From Edaphochlamys debaryana (taxonomy: Eukaryota > Chlorophyta > Chlorophyceae > Chlamydomonadales), in the NCBI GenBank assembly GCA_016858145.1, contig JAEHOE010000001.1, positions 558,001 to 622,000 on the forward strand: a stretch of 64,000 nt of DNA, given 5' to 3'. The notes beneath the pieces were generated by a model that saw only the letters and a list, made by a program, of their open reading frames with translations, did not search any database and was not told the DNA's origin. Both the position numbers and the translations under genes were made by a program. Below are positions 1-12,789 of the stretch, one piece after another. Every line of letters begins with the position of its first letter. The stretch's first letter is position 1.

Positions 1-1052
1 GGGCATGGGCTACCTGTGGGACCCTGTGGGCATGCTGACGCACGGGCGCTGCAACGACAGGTGCGGGCAGGGGGAGGCAGTGCGAGTGTGTGTGCCTTGA
101 GTTTGAGGACTGCATGGGTGGTGTTGGTGTGGTGCAAGTGCACATGAGAGCACTGACACTGCAGCCTGCCACACGTGCCAACGCGGTACGATGCCCACCC
201 GCCCGGCCGCCCTCCACCCACCCGCCCACTCGCAGCTGCAAGTGGATGTTGCGGAACACTCTATCGCTGCACATCAAGGGCCGTCACTTCCGGACGTGGC
301 GGGTGAGTGCTTGATCAGGAAGGGTGCCAATTCGGGAGCTCCAGCATTAACCGGAAGAGCTGCTGCGCCTCCTGCATGCCGCATCGATGGTGCCCCACGC
401 GCCTCACCCGTGCCGTTGCCTCACCGCCTCCCCATTGCGGCCCCAGATCTCGGCGGCCTACATGCTGGGGGTGGCGCTTGCCTCAGACGCGGCCCACACG
501 TTCTTGGATCTCACCTCCCGCGACCTGGGTGAGTCATGGCGCCTGCTGCCGTACGGCTCGGATCCAGCTACCGCTCCCGGTGAGGAGGACGAGTCGGGGC
601 GGGATGATGACCTTTCCGGCAGCCAAACCAAGACCGGCGGCAGCACCGACACCACCATCAGCAGCAACGCCGATGCCACTAACAACGACGCCGATACCAT
701 TGACGCTGATAGCAACGACTACGGCGGCGACAATAGCACCAGCAGCGCCGCTACCGTCGACAGCAGCGCCGATGCTATCAGCACCAGCGCCGATAACAGC
801 ACAAGCAGCGTTGGTACCGTTGACAGCAGCGCTGATGCTATCAGCACCAGCGCCAATAACAGCACCAGCAGCGGCAGCAGCAATACCAGCACCGACACCA
901 GCAGTAGCGCCAGCGGCAGCGATGACCCGAGCTCTGCCAGTGCTGCCATCATCGCCGCCTTCACGGCGGCAGGGCAGCAGCTGCGGCGGAGCGCAAGGGC
1001 CCTTTTGGTGTCGTACAGGAGACAGAAGTCTTCACCGCGCAAGGCGGTGTGA
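1..1052 (+). CDS. Fringe-like (GT31-type) glycosyltransferase, 3' part
   Basis: Partial gene entering from the left edge. Predicted exons are <2-60, 236-302 and 447-1052, with consistent phases and GT-AG junctions; the stop is TGA at 1050-1052. The start of the visible protein (GRCNDSCKWMLRNTLSLH) lines up with the C-terminal part of the complete gene at 2463-6249 (GRC-DEAC-AW-LENTVSLH), including the paired cysteines and the ENT/RNT-SLH motif, so I read it as a tandem paralogue. The catalytic part lies outside the window. After a segment starting ISAAYMLGVALASD, the last exon encodes a long Ser/Thr/Asn/Asp-rich tail with imperfect repeats (residues such as STSSAATVDSSADAIS recur), ending in a basic stretch. 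This tail is absent from the neighbour. The family name rests on the paralogue. A further intron at the GTGAGT near 529 cannot be excluded. Confidence 0.6.
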
Positions 1053-2462
1053 GGAGCCTCGCGGGAGGGCGCGTCTTCGCTGCTTGGGCCGTGCACTATG
1101 AGGGACTAAGACTGTGGGCTGCGGTTGCTTCATGAGTTGGGGGTGTCAGGCCCTTGTGGACGTGCCTTGATCCGTTCGACCGGACCATTCAACCAGCTCT
1201 TTTGATTTGGTCTTCTTGCCCTTGATGGCACCACTTGAGCGGAACGTTAAGCATTGGGAATCCTGTGTGTGGATCTTGGGGACCTGTACGGCAGTTGCCG
1301 ACGGTCAAGAGTGGCCGTGGCGCTGAGCAAGCTGTCTGTTCTTGCTCAGAGGGGCATCTGACGCTAGTTCGTGACAGGGGCTGGAATGTGACCGCATCAG
1401 CTGGAGCATCCTCTCCACCCTTTGCCTCAGCCTCCAAGATTCGGGCGCAGTATGATTCTGCTGCCCCGGTCTGCGCACTCGTCAGAGTGCTCGAGAGTTT
1501 TGGGTTGTGTGCCGTTGGCACATGTATGCATAGCCGGGTGTCATATCTATGCATAGCCGGGTGTTGTGAAACACGTGCAGACACCTGAGCTTAACCTTTC
1601 CGTGATTGATCGGCATCTTTGTTCTGAACTCTGGGGGTTGAGTACGTGCTGGACAAAGCGATACGGCTTGCAAGGTGGCTGGGGTCGATACACTTGAAGA
1701 CCGACATCACGGCAGGCAGCAGGAGCGAGAGGGCAGGAGTTGGCTTGCATGTGTTAGAGATAGCGTGGACTGAGCATTCTGAGCCTTTGGTGTTGCGTGT
1801 GAAAACATTGAGGGGCAGGGGTTGGGGGTTACAGGGGAGATTGTGGGCAACGGGGCGTAGTGCCGGGGTTGCAGGGCAGCTCGCAAGGGAGCTCGGACTG
1901 GCGGAATGCTCGTCTGGGCCCACGACCCCTGGTTCCGTGCGTGCCACCGGTCGGTGCTCACGCCCGCGCCCGGGCGTACCTATCGTCACAAGTGAGAAAG
2001 CCACACATCGGTTTCGCCATTAAAGCGCTTGGGGTCGCCGTGCAATGATGGGCCTCGCGTGGCTGTCGTCCGTGTCGTCCTTCGATGCGGCGCCCGCCCG
2101 CCTTGGAAACCCGCCCGTGCACCCACGCGCCATCGAGCCGTCGCCCCATTCACGCACTACATCTCTGGGTTGTGACGACCGTTGCTTACCTCCGCTGCGA
2201 CGGCAGGAACGCTGCGATTCACAAATACTTTGCAAGTGGTCAGCTGGACGGTGCTCTCCATCGAATTTGCATTACGTGCTTTGACATTCTTGCGATTGGA
2301 TTACCTCTGCTGCATCTTGAGGTCCACCCTCAAGTCCGTCGCCGCTTCCTGCATCCCTGGTTTCGAATGAGAGGCTAGCTCAATGTAATATATGACTGCG
2401 ACACGAAGGCGGCCGGAAAGACAGTAAAATGGACGTCTGACACAAGGGGCGGGCAGCCCAGA
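1053..2462. other. Intergenic, about 1.4 kb
   Basis: 3' flank of the first glycosyltransferase and upstream region of the second. Short ORFs here show no codon bias like the neighbours. It contains a 17-bp direct repeat (1525-1564) and a TGTAA at 2384-2388 that could end the upstream transcript. No gene seen. Confidence 0.5.
1525..1564. repeat. Two-copy 17-bp direct repeat
   Basis: TATGCATAGCCGGGTGT occurs at 1525-1541 and again at 1548-1564 (period 23). The core ATGCAT is palindromic. It lies in the gap between the two glycosyltransferase genes. Confidence 0.85.
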
Positions 2463-5400
2463 ATGGCATGCTCCCTCCTCGCTGGATGCCCAGCGCGTCC
2501 CGCAACCCGCGCCTCGCGGACACGGCTGAAAGTAAGTGGCGATTTGTGGCGCCGTTAAGCAACGTGGTGCGACCAAACACTTACCTCCCGCACGCAGCTT
2601 GTCGACACACCATGCCTCCTCGCCATCCTATTGCTGCTGACTGGCCTCGGGGATCAGCCACGCCCGGCAGCAGCCAAGCGGGACACCACAAGGGACGTGA
2701 CGGCAAAGGAGCTGGACGCCTTTGGCGTGGTCCCCTCCCCACGGCCCCAGACCGAGCTGGGTGGCGAGGTACGACTAGGAGGGGTGGTTCAGGGTGGTTA
2801 CTGAAAGCCTTCAATGGCTGGATCTCTCAAGTCTACACGACAGCACACGTGGGGGCTGCGGGAAGGCTAGTGGCCATGGCCGCTGCTGAGGGTCCCTGGA
2901 TTTGCCGTGCAGACCGGGGCCGACCCCAAGCGGAAACACTCCCACCAGGCCGCCAGTGCGGCAGATGAGGAGGAGGCCGGGGCCGGCAGTGGGTGGGCTA
3001 AGGGGCCAGGGAAGGAAGCCTCCGACGAGAACGAGGAGCACGGCGACAAGGAAGAGGAGGAGGAGGAGGAGGCCCCCGGCGGCCTGACGGACCAGGACTT
3101 CCTCTTCGTGGCTGGCACGTGCGGCAAGCGCCGCTCGCTAGTGAGGAGCCAGCGCAGGTGCGTCCAATGGCCACATGCCCCCTTTCCAGTCGCTGAGTGT
3201 CAACACGCCCATCCTCAAAAGATTCCAGGCACGCCGGCACTAACCCCGGAACCGCATCCGCATGCCGCACTTTCCTACGCGGGACCCTCTCCCCACACGC
3301 GCACAGCTGGCGCGGACGACGGGTGCGGAGTTTCTACCTGGCGGATAACGCCCATGCACTGGCTGCGCTCAACGAGAATGACCACAACGAGGTGTACGCC
3401 TACTTCCCATCGGACGGCTCCGAGGAGCTGGGGGGGCGGTTCCGTGGCGGTGAGCCGTGCGCCCGTGTGCCGCCACCGCCCTGCACCCTGGGGGCTCCCT
3501 GACCCGCGCTGGGCGCAGAAACGAGCGGCCAAGTCCGGGACCTAAGCATTTCCAGGGCCTAACGCACGGGCCTGACCACCACCAGCTGTCAAGCGCCTGC
3601 CTCCGTCCCTCGCCCAACAGGCAAATCGGGGGACACGCGCGCCGCCGTGGCTCCCTTTGCTGCGCACCGGCACTTCAAGGGCACCTACAAGTGGCTGCTG
3701 TACGGAGACGACGGTGCGTACATCTTGGGCCGATCACTGGTAGCCTCCAGGCCTCTTACTGTCTGCACCTGACGCCGTGCAACGCATGAGGTCGAGATAG
3801 TGCACCCTCATCGTACTTCGCTACATACCCATTCCTACCCGCCTGCCGCCCCAGACACCATTTTCTTCATGGACGCCGTGAAGCGGATGCTGGCCAGCCT
3901 CGACCCCGACCAGCCCCTGGCTCTGTCGGACTCGCTGTGGTGGGCCTGGGGCGCGGGGGCGGGGCCGGGGTTGAGGCAGGGGGCAGTGGTAAAAAGGGCT
4001 GACGGCACGGGGCACAGACAGAGGTGTACGTGCTCGTGCAAGAATAGAAGACCGGCTTAAGGGTGGACAGGTGAGGTCACAGCGCTTGCAGCGAGGCGGC
4101 CACGACGGTTCTGCGCGCTGTGCGCGGTCTCTGGCCCCTCGCAGGTACAACAGCATCCACCCCAACCCGCACGCCCCACGCTGCCTGCCGTGCGACATGC
4201 GGGAAGAGGACCTTCCGCCGCTGCTGGACATCCTGGAGGCACGGAACATGGTGGGTGGGTTTTGGAGGGGTGGGCGGGTGGGTGGGCGGGTGTCTGGATG
4301 GGCGCGCGAAGAAAGAGCTCACGCAGCCCGTACAAGGGAGTTCACCTGCCGGTGCGACAGCCTGCCCAAACCTGCGACCCTGCGCCCAACCCGGCGGCGC
4401 CCCACAGGAGGCGGGGCGCATGCACTATGCGCGCCTGGGCAAGCTCCCCAGCGAGGAGGAGCTGCTGGGGTGGACGCACGAGGCCGCGATGCTGGCGGGG
4501 GTGCGCTACCGCCCGGACCCGAGCTGCCCGGTGTGCACGCCCGCGGCCGCCTGCGCGCCCATCTCCAAGGAGCCCTCCGTCCTCACGTCGGGCGCATGCA
4601 ACGTGGGTTGTGCACGGTGGTGGCAGGGTGCCGGCGTCCTGTCCCCTGCCAGTTGCAAGGTTGCCCGTGCGGCGGGCTGCCCTTCCTGGGGTGGCGTATT
4701 CTCTAAGCGGTTGCGGGTTGTTGCTGCGCGCGTGTGCAGTCCGTGGCCAGTCCGGCCTAAAGGCTTGGCCGCCTCCCTTGCTGATTCCCCCGCCCCTTCC
4801 CGACCCCAGCTCTCCGTACCGCACGGCGGCGCGGGCATGATTCTGTCCGCGGGTCTCATGCGCTCCATCCCCTATCACTCCTTCCTGAACTGCCTGCTGG
4901 CCATCCAGAGCTCCTCGGGGTCCGACAGGATGTTCACCGAGTGCCTGTGGTGCGTGGGCGCCTGTGGCACGGGGAAGGTCGCGAGGCTACGGCACTCGTT
5001 TGCAGTTGGTGCCTCCTCCCCGACGCTGCCCCGACGAACTGTCTACCTGTGTCTCCTCGGGCCCGAAGCGTGCTGCACATCCATGCTGCCCTACCTGCTC
5101 ATCCTTTACGACTCCCCGCTGACCACGCCACCCTGTGCCATCCTCCACCTCCCTGTCCTCCCGGGCCCCTCCCTGTCCCTGTCCCTGTCCCGTCCGCCCC
5201 GCAGGCAGCATGACGTGGCCATCACCGACCCCGGGGCCAGTGTACGGCACCTGTACGACCCCCGCTACGTACTGTTCGGGGGCAAGGGCGCACGGCTGCT
5301 GGAGGGACCCATCCACGACGCGGAGCGGGGCCGGTGGGTGCGGAGGGGGGAAGCACGGGAGCGCAGGGACTCCAGGGAGAGCTTGACAGAGAGCGCAGGA

Positions 5401-6249
5401 GGGCAGGAGGTTGTGGAGGACAGTGTCGATGCAGGGTACTGAAGGATGCGAGCACGGCGGCAGCAAGAGCCTGAGGCGTGCGCCGTGTTGCTTGATGATC
5501 TCACGGCCCTCCGCAGGTGCGACGAGGCGTGCGCCTGGCAGCTGGAGAACACAGTGAGGTAGGAGACATGGCTTTGGCCGTCTTTGGCGACCGGGTGCGG
5601 TTTGCAAGCGCGACGACCATAAGGCTGCAAGTGGCGAGGGGTTGCGGGACCGCACTAAAGGTATAGGAATTTTCCGAGGGCTGTGCCGCCGCGCGGCCGA
5701 CTGTCTTGTGTATCGGCAGGCCTGACGGCGGGCTGCCCGGCTGCTGCACTCTACCTCTGCTGCTCCACGCAAATCCCTTCGGCTCCGTTGCCCCGCTGCT
5801 GATGACACACCGACTCAAGCCTGCAGGACAGCTACCTATCGTCTCCCCTGCCCCTCAACTCACATCAACGCTGCGTTTCGCCCTCCACCCGCTTCCCGGC
5901 CTCAGTCTGCACGCCTATGCCCGACAGTGGAGAGACCAAAAGGTAAGCAGCGATTCCGTAGGTCCGCTTAGCCCTGCATGGCACAGGCTCCGCTCCACCC
6001 AATGCTGAGCCCCTGCATGCTTGTCAGGCCGAGCCGCCTCAGCGCCTCCTGCTCCGAATGTCGACGTGCCTTGCCGTGTGCCGTCCGCAGGACCTCGCGT
6101 CCAAGCTTCAGGCGTTGCCGGGGGAGCGGGCACAGGCGCTAGCGGCCCTCCGGGCCCTGCGGAGACGGTCCACTGCCCGACGGGAGCTGCGGGATGAAGG
6201 GGAGGAGGGGATCGACGAGCAGCAGGGGGGTGCTACGCAGCGGCCTTGA
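2463..6249 (+). CDS. Fringe-like GT31-family glycosyltransferase, type II membrane protein
   Basis: Predicted 13 exons (2463-2531, 2598-2768, 2913-3157, 3307-3449, 3621-3713, 3855-3939, 4145-4250, 4408-4602, 4810-4949, 5205-5333, 5517-5558, 5906-5942, 6091-6249), all in phase, 537 residues. The ATG at 2463 was chosen because it splices in phase 0 to a basic-then-hydrophobic signal anchor (TRLK, then CLLAILLLLTGLG), as expected for a Golgi type II enzyme. A Lys/Glu-rich stem follows (about 80-140). The catalytic region has YKWLLYGDDDTIFFMDAV, with the metal-binding Asp triplet at residues 239-241, then LSDSLW, a PRCLPC segment, GGAGMILSAGLM and GSDRMF. This is the order seen in Fringe/beta-1,3-glycosyltransferases. 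The C-terminus has a CDEAC pair shared with the upstream paralogue. Inferred role: adding a sugar to glycoproteins in the Golgi; donor and acceptor unknown. Exon boundaries are predictions. Confidence 0.8.
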
Positions 6250-9249
6250 GAGGACTGTCGTGTGGGGCAGGTGCTCGATGTGCAGGATTTCGCTGTTGGA
6301 GCATGAGTAGAAGACATCAACGAAGCGTAGCGCTTGGTTGAGGGGCGTGGGGCGTTGGAGCAGGGTGAAGCAGGCAATGAGGGTGTGAGGGTGGAGGGGG
6401 GCCGGCGATGAAGGGTGTTGCGTTGGTGGTGTGCACCCCTCTGGGGGGTAGCGGAGGAAGCAGGGGGCCAGACCCCATGACGGACGGGGTCCCTCGGGTG
6501 TGGCGAGCGCCGTTGAATGCCGATACGGAGGGCGTACTAACGGTGGTACCGCTGTACGGTGGCACGTGAGGTAGTACGATGCATTACTTGTCCCGGCAGC
6601 CCAGCAGCAGGTCGCCTCAAGGCGGAGTGATATTAAAATAGTTAGAATAGATACTGCCTGGAGCCGTGATCCAGCTAACGGCCGCGTCCGGCCACAACAG
6701 GCCCAGCCCCCCGGGCCAAACTCCCGAAGTCCATCTTAATGCCACCGACAGCTAGAGCCTCCGACCCACTTGCTCATGCGTACCCCTGGACTGCTCTTAG
6801 CTCCGAGTCACGTGGGGTAGGCACTGCATGCCGGTCCGTTACGCCAGGTGAACTGAACAACTTGAGGCAGCCCCCCGCTCCCCGGGAGGAAACAAGGGTC
6901 TCCCCACATAGCAACGCTGACTTTGGGGAAAGTGCTCACACCGCAAGGAGGAGGCTCGCCACCACAAGAAACCAAGAATATATAAGGGGTCACCCACCGC
7001 AGACAGGATGAAGCCACATCCCAACTCCGTGCCCCAAGGCCTTACACAATGCTTCAGCGCCCAGTCACGAGCGTGGCGGCAATAGTAAAGACGTGTATGG
7101 GCGAGCTCGAGAGCAGGTAAGGGTTGTCTGCCCCGAGCCCTCGACTTTGCGTAAGGTCATCCGAGCAGCCCTAGACCCCACGCAAGAGCCACCCACAATG
7201 TGCGGGTCGGTTTGATGCAATTGGGCCAGAATCTATGCGTCAACTATAAGAAGCAGCCTCGACAAGCATCCACTGGCAGCACAAACGCTATGTACGTACT
7301 CTAGACGATGCGGACAGGGCCAAAGTTGGAGAAACTGAAGCAAGCGACGGGCTCCATTGGGCCGTATATATGGCGAAGAGATGAACGGATGTATGAGTCA
7401 TGCAGTGCCCCCGGGACGCCCCCTGGGCGGTCCCTAGCGATAGAGAGCGCACAAGCAACTTGCGGACTGCTGTCAGCGCTCACGAGCTACGGTCCAAGGC
7501 CTCGAGATCTCACCCTGCTAGCCACCCCGCAATATCTACGGCGAATCCTCTCGCTACCTGCGTGGTCAGTGCTTTCACGCCCACCAACGCTTCGAGCCCA
7601 AGCAGTAGTCACTGTACAAGAGCCCATCCACAAGCAACGATCTGAAAGCAATGCCTCACCGCCAGCCCATGTGCTGGCCCAACGGTCTACGAAGCCAGCA
7701 ACACACGACACCTGCGCGTCCCCTCTAATGGCGACCGGCTTAAGAACCCTGAACCGTCGTGAAGCGCATGTGACAGCTGCCCGGCGTAAGACGGGGCTTC
7801 TGCTCAAAACAATACCCCATGCTACCTGCTATCAAACCTAATCTGCACCGAGCACATGCCCTCGAGCCCTTCCATTCGTTGACCCCCTTAGGGGGCACAG
7901 GGTCGGTCCCGGTCGCGCAAGCGGAGGGTGACCAACAAGCCCACGGTCAACCAAGAAGTCAACCAATCCTCCGCACTCCTACTGGCTTCGAGCCCCCACA
8001 CGTCTCATCATGTTCTCCCAACTCAATGGCATACATTCAGTGCCCCTTCCCCGCAGTCCTGCCCCATGTACCGAGAAGCTCCGACCATACCTAGCAAAGC
8101 GACCGCGAAGTCACTGCATAGCTTCAGCCGGCACCTTGCGGCGCTGACGCGGACGTTAGCCAGCCCAAGAGCCTTCGACGAGCCGCCAACCCCCTCCAAC
8201 ACACAATCCGGGAGCACACCCGTTTCCCATTCTAAAAAAGATTCGACAGGACCAAGAGAGCCGGGTCACAGCTAGGAGCCAAAAGGTTTGAAGGGTGTGC
8301 ATTGAGCAGATCCAAGACAATTGCCGCCCTGCCGGGCTTTAGGTACCGTATGAAACCCAAGCAAGCATTTGAGACAACGTGCTAACTTCTGCCCCACGCA
8401 CCGCCTGCGTCCGCTGCACAAGCGCACCCCAGAGGCAGTAGCCAGGCTTCTACGCTGCGTGTGTCCCAGGACGTTGGCTTCTGCGCCCGGGGACGGCTGA
8501 GTACCACCCGGGGTAGTTCGACCGCCATCGGGCGCGCAGCCTCGCCGCTCAAAGGCTCTCCTTGGGTTGAGGAACCCGTACGCTCTGACTCACAAAAGAT
8601 AATAGAGCAAAGCAACCCCATTCCTCCACAACCAATACGAGCAACGGCTCGAGAAGTGCGCCACCGGCTTTCATTTGAGACCCATAACCCAGGATAAAGG
8701 CCTACAACCGGCATGCGTTCAGCCCCCGGCTTAGGTAGTACTTTCGGCCACAGTAACATGAACCGCAGCAGTGGGCAACGCGCACAGCGCCCGGCCGCTT
8801 TCTGGGGCCTGCGGACCCGGCCCCGCCTTCGCAGGGCCTGGGAGCACGTGCCCACCCCGCGCCTTCAGCTAGGCAGTCGTACGCGCACAGCACGCAAGCG
8901 GCTGTCCCGTGCGTGGAACCATCGGCCGTGTCACGGGATGGCCCCGAACCCCAATACGGTTAGCCAGGGAGGCCGAGGCCCGCACGCGCAACACTCCTGT
9001 GAGCTCACTCAGCGTCTGCACAGTGCAAAAGGGATACTTAAGGGTAAAACGACTCAGTCCCAGACCTCGGGGCTGTCGTCGGACAACCCGGACAACCCGG
9101 GAGGCGGCCGCTCCAGGCCCTGCCAGCCTGTTGTTCGGCGGGAGGCGCAAGTACCGAGCCTCAGGCGTTCCTTTGCGCCTCGTTGTACCTCCACCCACTA
9201 GTGCGGCGGGCCCTCAAGTACGGGGCACGGTCGTCTGCATCCATGCGTC
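6250..9249. other. 3-kb gap between convergent genes
   Basis: Lies between the 3' ends of the glycosyltransferase and the Q-rich gene. Both strands were read. ORFs up to 177 codons (for example 7308-7841) lack the strong G/C third-position bias of the real exons and match no family I know. AT content is locally higher. No terminal repeats, transposase motif or RNA gene recognised. It presumably holds both 3' UTRs plus unannotated sequence. Confidence 0.45.
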
Positions 9250-12200
9250 TTAACCACATCCCGGGCCGCCGTCCGACGTGCCGCCTCCGTCCAGCATGCC
9301 CTCCAGCATCAGCGCCCAGTCGTCGCCGCTGCCGGGGCTGGCCCGGGCCAGGCTGGGGAGGGACGGCTCCGAGGCCGAGGCCGGCAGCACGAAGCCCCCG
9401 CCGCCCCCGCCCGTCTTGGCCCGCTTGGGCGGCAACCCGCTCGCGCCCGCGCCGCCCTCCTGCTTGACGGCAAGCAGCTCCGTATCCGCCGACATGCCGT
9501 ACATCACATCGTTCCCGTCGCTGGCGCCAGAGTTGAGGGCGCCGGCGCGGAGACCGGTGGACGCTGCGGCGCTGCCGCCGGTGTCCATTGCAAAGCTGCC
9601 AAGTGCGCCGTCATCACGAGGCGGCGGGGCGCCGCCAAGAGGCGTCAGGCGCTGGAAGCCGGCCGCGGCCATCAGTCCGGTGTGGGCGCCCGGGGGCATC
9701 TGGCCGGGCAGGTGCAGGGAGTTGGCGGCCGGCCAGGGGGCGTGGGAGATCTCTGCGGGGTTGGAGGGATCGAGGTACGGATTGAGGGAGGACAAGTACG
9801 GTCAGCACCACACAGGAAGCGCGCACCACGGACTCGAGCTTTCCGTCGGCAGCAGGCCTGGGCTCACCCCCCCGGGCTCACCCCTGAGGATGTCGTCCAG
9901 GCAGTGGTCGGGGCACGAGGCCGCCCCCGTCCCGGACGTGCTCCCGCCGCCGCCACGCGCCGGCATGCCCAGACCGGGGACCGCCAGCGGCGCCGACGCG
10001 GCGACCGGACCCAGCAGCGGTGCCCGCGCCGTCATGGACACAGGGACGAGCGTACCAGTGGCACCGGCACCGCTGACCATTGCTGGGTAGGGCATGGGCA
10101 GGCCAGCTGGGGGCGAGCTCGCCAGGGGGGCGGTGTCCGTGCTGCTGCCGCCAAAGGAGTGGGCGCTCAGGAAGGCCCTCAGGCCGTTGGGAACTGGGAG
10201 GGCGAGGTTGCCGCACCCCAGCAGACGGCCGCTGGGGAGACCGCCGGCGTAGCCGCCGGGTCCGGCCGCCGGGGGCCACATCGGCCCTGACGGCAGGTTG
10301 GCGGCCGCCACCACCGCCGCTGCCGCCGCCGCCGTCGCCGGATGGTCAAAGCTGCTTGAGGCTGTGAAGCTGCTCCGAGCCGCACAAGTGTCATCCATGC
10401 CCTCCACCGCGGCGGCGGCGGACATGGTAGCCATGGCAACGTCCGCCGGCGGCGCGGGCGACGCCGCCGGCGGCCAAGCCTGCTCGGCCATCGCCACCAG
10501 CGCGGCGCGGCCTCCGCCACCTCCGCCGCCGCCGGACACCCTGGCCAGGTCGGCACTGCTGGCGGCCCGCCGGGGCGGCCTGGAAGACGAAGCGTCGTGC
10601 GGCAATGCTGGGCCCAGCCTGGCGGAGGCGAGCCGCGACGACAGCTCCGCTGCACACGCGGTCTCCATGTGGGCTGGGGAGACGGCCTCCGCCCCCGAGC
10701 CCGCCCCCAGCACCGGGCTGTCCACGCTGTCGGCTCCGTTGGCGTTGCCCCCACCCGCCTTGCGCTTGCGGACGGCCCGATCTGCGCCCTCGTGGGCTGC
10801 ACCGTCGGACGACGGCAGGCGTTGCTCCTGGGAGTTGGCCAACGCGAAGCTTGACTCGGCGACGTGCGCTGCCATGCCGGCCGCCGCGGCCGCCGCGTGC
10901 TGCGCCATCGTGAGGTGCATGTGCTCGCGCTGGTGCTTTTGCTGCAGCAGCTGCTGAATGAGCTGCTGCTGCTGGTGTTGCGACTGGTGTTGCGACTGCT
11001 GTTGCTGTTGCTGCTGGAAATGTTGGAACTGCTGCTGAGCCTGCTGTATCATCTGGAACTCCTGCAGCAGAACCGGGTGCGGCAGTGCAACGCAGGGAAC
11101 CTGCGGCGCCGGGCCAAGAGGGCTTGCGCCCGCCGCCGCCGCCGCCGCAGCGGCAATGGTGGCCATGACGGGGGGCAGCGGCAGCGCTGGGCCCTGGCGC
11201 ACCGCCGCCTCGTGGGCAGCCGCCGCCGCCGCCGCCGCGGCGGCGGCGATGGGGGCGGCGGCAGGTGGTGCGGGCAGCGCCGCCATCGGGTGAAGCAGGA
11301 CCGAGGCGGGTAGCGGGGGCGCGGCCGGAGCACCCCGAGCGGCCGGGCGTGACTCGGCCGGAGCTGAAGCCGGTGCGGGCCGGGGGTGGGCCGTGGCTGC
11401 AGTGGGGGCCGAGGCCGAGGCGCCGCCCTTGCGTGCACCGGACTTGCCGGCCGCGGGGGCTTTGGGGATGAATGGCATGGGCGGCAGCAGGACCGGAGGC
11501 AGCTGTCGGTCGGGGAGGGGGAGCCAGTCATCGAGACACAGGTCAGCGTGCCAGAGCGTGCGTGCCATTATCTCCCGACCCGTTCTGCTGCGCAGTGCGT
11601 CCCACTCACGTTGTGGGTGGCGGAGGACGGCGGCGTCCCCGGCGGCGGCGGTGTGCGCGCGAAGTGATAGACGGTGAGCGGTAGGTAGAGATGTGAAACT
11701 TGCCTCTTGGGGTCTGTGGGAAGGCAGCAGGACCGCGCTGTCAGCAGCGCCGAGGGAACCACCGCTCTGGCAGCAAGCAACGGCCCGTGTGGCCCTCTGG
11801 CCGCCCGTTGCCCAGTTGCGGCGTGTCTTGCACCCAAGCACAGCACCACCAATGACAGGCGGCTGTCCGCGGCCCGCCCCCGCACCCGAGTGGTACTTGA
11901 CGCTGAAGACGGAGGTGCGGTGGTCGAACCCCACAAGGGTTCCGGCGCGCCAGGCGCCCGCAGCCGGCTTGGGCTCGGGCTTGGGCTGGCTGCGGTGCGG
12001 TGGCACGGTGGGGATGGGCTCCTCCTGCGCCCGGTCCCAGCAGTAGATGCTGCGGGGCGGGGGTAGGGTATTGCGGGGCGGTTACAGTAGAAGCGGGAAC
12101 TCGGTATGCAGTTATACCAAGTGTGAGCAGCACGCCAGATGACGTGGGCGCCCTTGCCACCAACGTCCTCCGGCCTCGTCTACCACGGCCTCCAGGGCCA

Positions 12201-12789
12201 CAGGGCGGTGCGGGTGGTTGCGCTCGGAGCGCCCGGTCCGAACGTGAGAGCACTACGGGACAAGGCCCCGGCCGTGCCGCACCTGAGCTGCTTGCGCTTG
12301 AGGGAGTCGCCGCCCAGCGCCGCTGAGGCTGCGCGGAGCCAGGCCGAGAGGGGCACCTGCGGATGCGGATTCGGGCGGATGCGGGCGGGAAGGACAGGTG
12401 AGAGCAAGGCTGGTGGGTGGCCAGGTCGACAGGTCCCGGCCGGCTGGGACCATTGCCGAGATGAGATGACCATGTGACGGAAGCAACGCAAGGGCCAACC
12501 CATGAGTGCCCGGATTGCTCGCCAGAAGAGCTGGCTGGAGACGTGCCGCCACCGCCGCCCATCGAACCACGCTTGTACCGCCTATCCTGGCCTGTCCCCG
12601 CCCCACTTCATGTCAACCTTGCAGAGCTGCCCGAAAGCCGCATGGACGCTCAGCAAGACGCTGGCCCATCTGAACGTCTTTACGTACGATCCCGCTCACC
12701 TTGTAGTCGGTCCCCGGCTGCCGGACCCCCACGCGCTCCAGGTCCGCGGGCTGGAGGCTGACGTGGAGGCTCCAGTCTGTGAGGCTCAT
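9250..12789 (-). CDS. Large Gln/Ala-rich protein of unknown function, possibly nuclear
   Basis: Seven exons on the minus strand (12700-12789, 12283-12356, 12118-12174, 11886-12049, 11610-11713, 9882-11502, 9250-9752) join in phase to 870 residues; exon 3 is the least certain. The N-terminal ~165 residues look globular: MSLTDWSLHVSLQPADLE, a segment KGAHVIWRAAHT, then AGTLVGFDHRTSVFSVKYHSG-DPKRQVSHLYLPL. This last part has the strand-turn-strand look of a Tudor/Agenet-type barrel, which is only an impression. The rest is low-complexity: Pro/Ala runs, a poly-Gln/His block near the middle (QQQFQHFQQQQQQQ), poly-Ala and poly-Gly. A basic patch PPKRAKTGG near the C-terminus could be a nuclear localisation signal. 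The composition fits a transcriptional or chromatin regulator, but no named family was recognised. Confidence 0.65.

Noticed and set aside
2468..2968. Glycosyltransferase start at the ATG at 2468
   Set aside because: Its frame gives no signal anchor and is out of phase with the next exons; the ATG at 2463 splices in phase to a hydrophobic anchor.
7308..7841. 177-codon ORF in the 6.2-9.2 kb gap
   Set aside because: Third codon positions lack the strong G/C bias of genuine exons here and no domain is recognisable.
9802..12006. Single 734-codon ORF as an intronless gene
   Set aside because: It begins at a GTG inside an exon and reads through two likely introns (11714-11885 and 11503-11609). 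The spliced model joins a better N-terminus and keeps phase.
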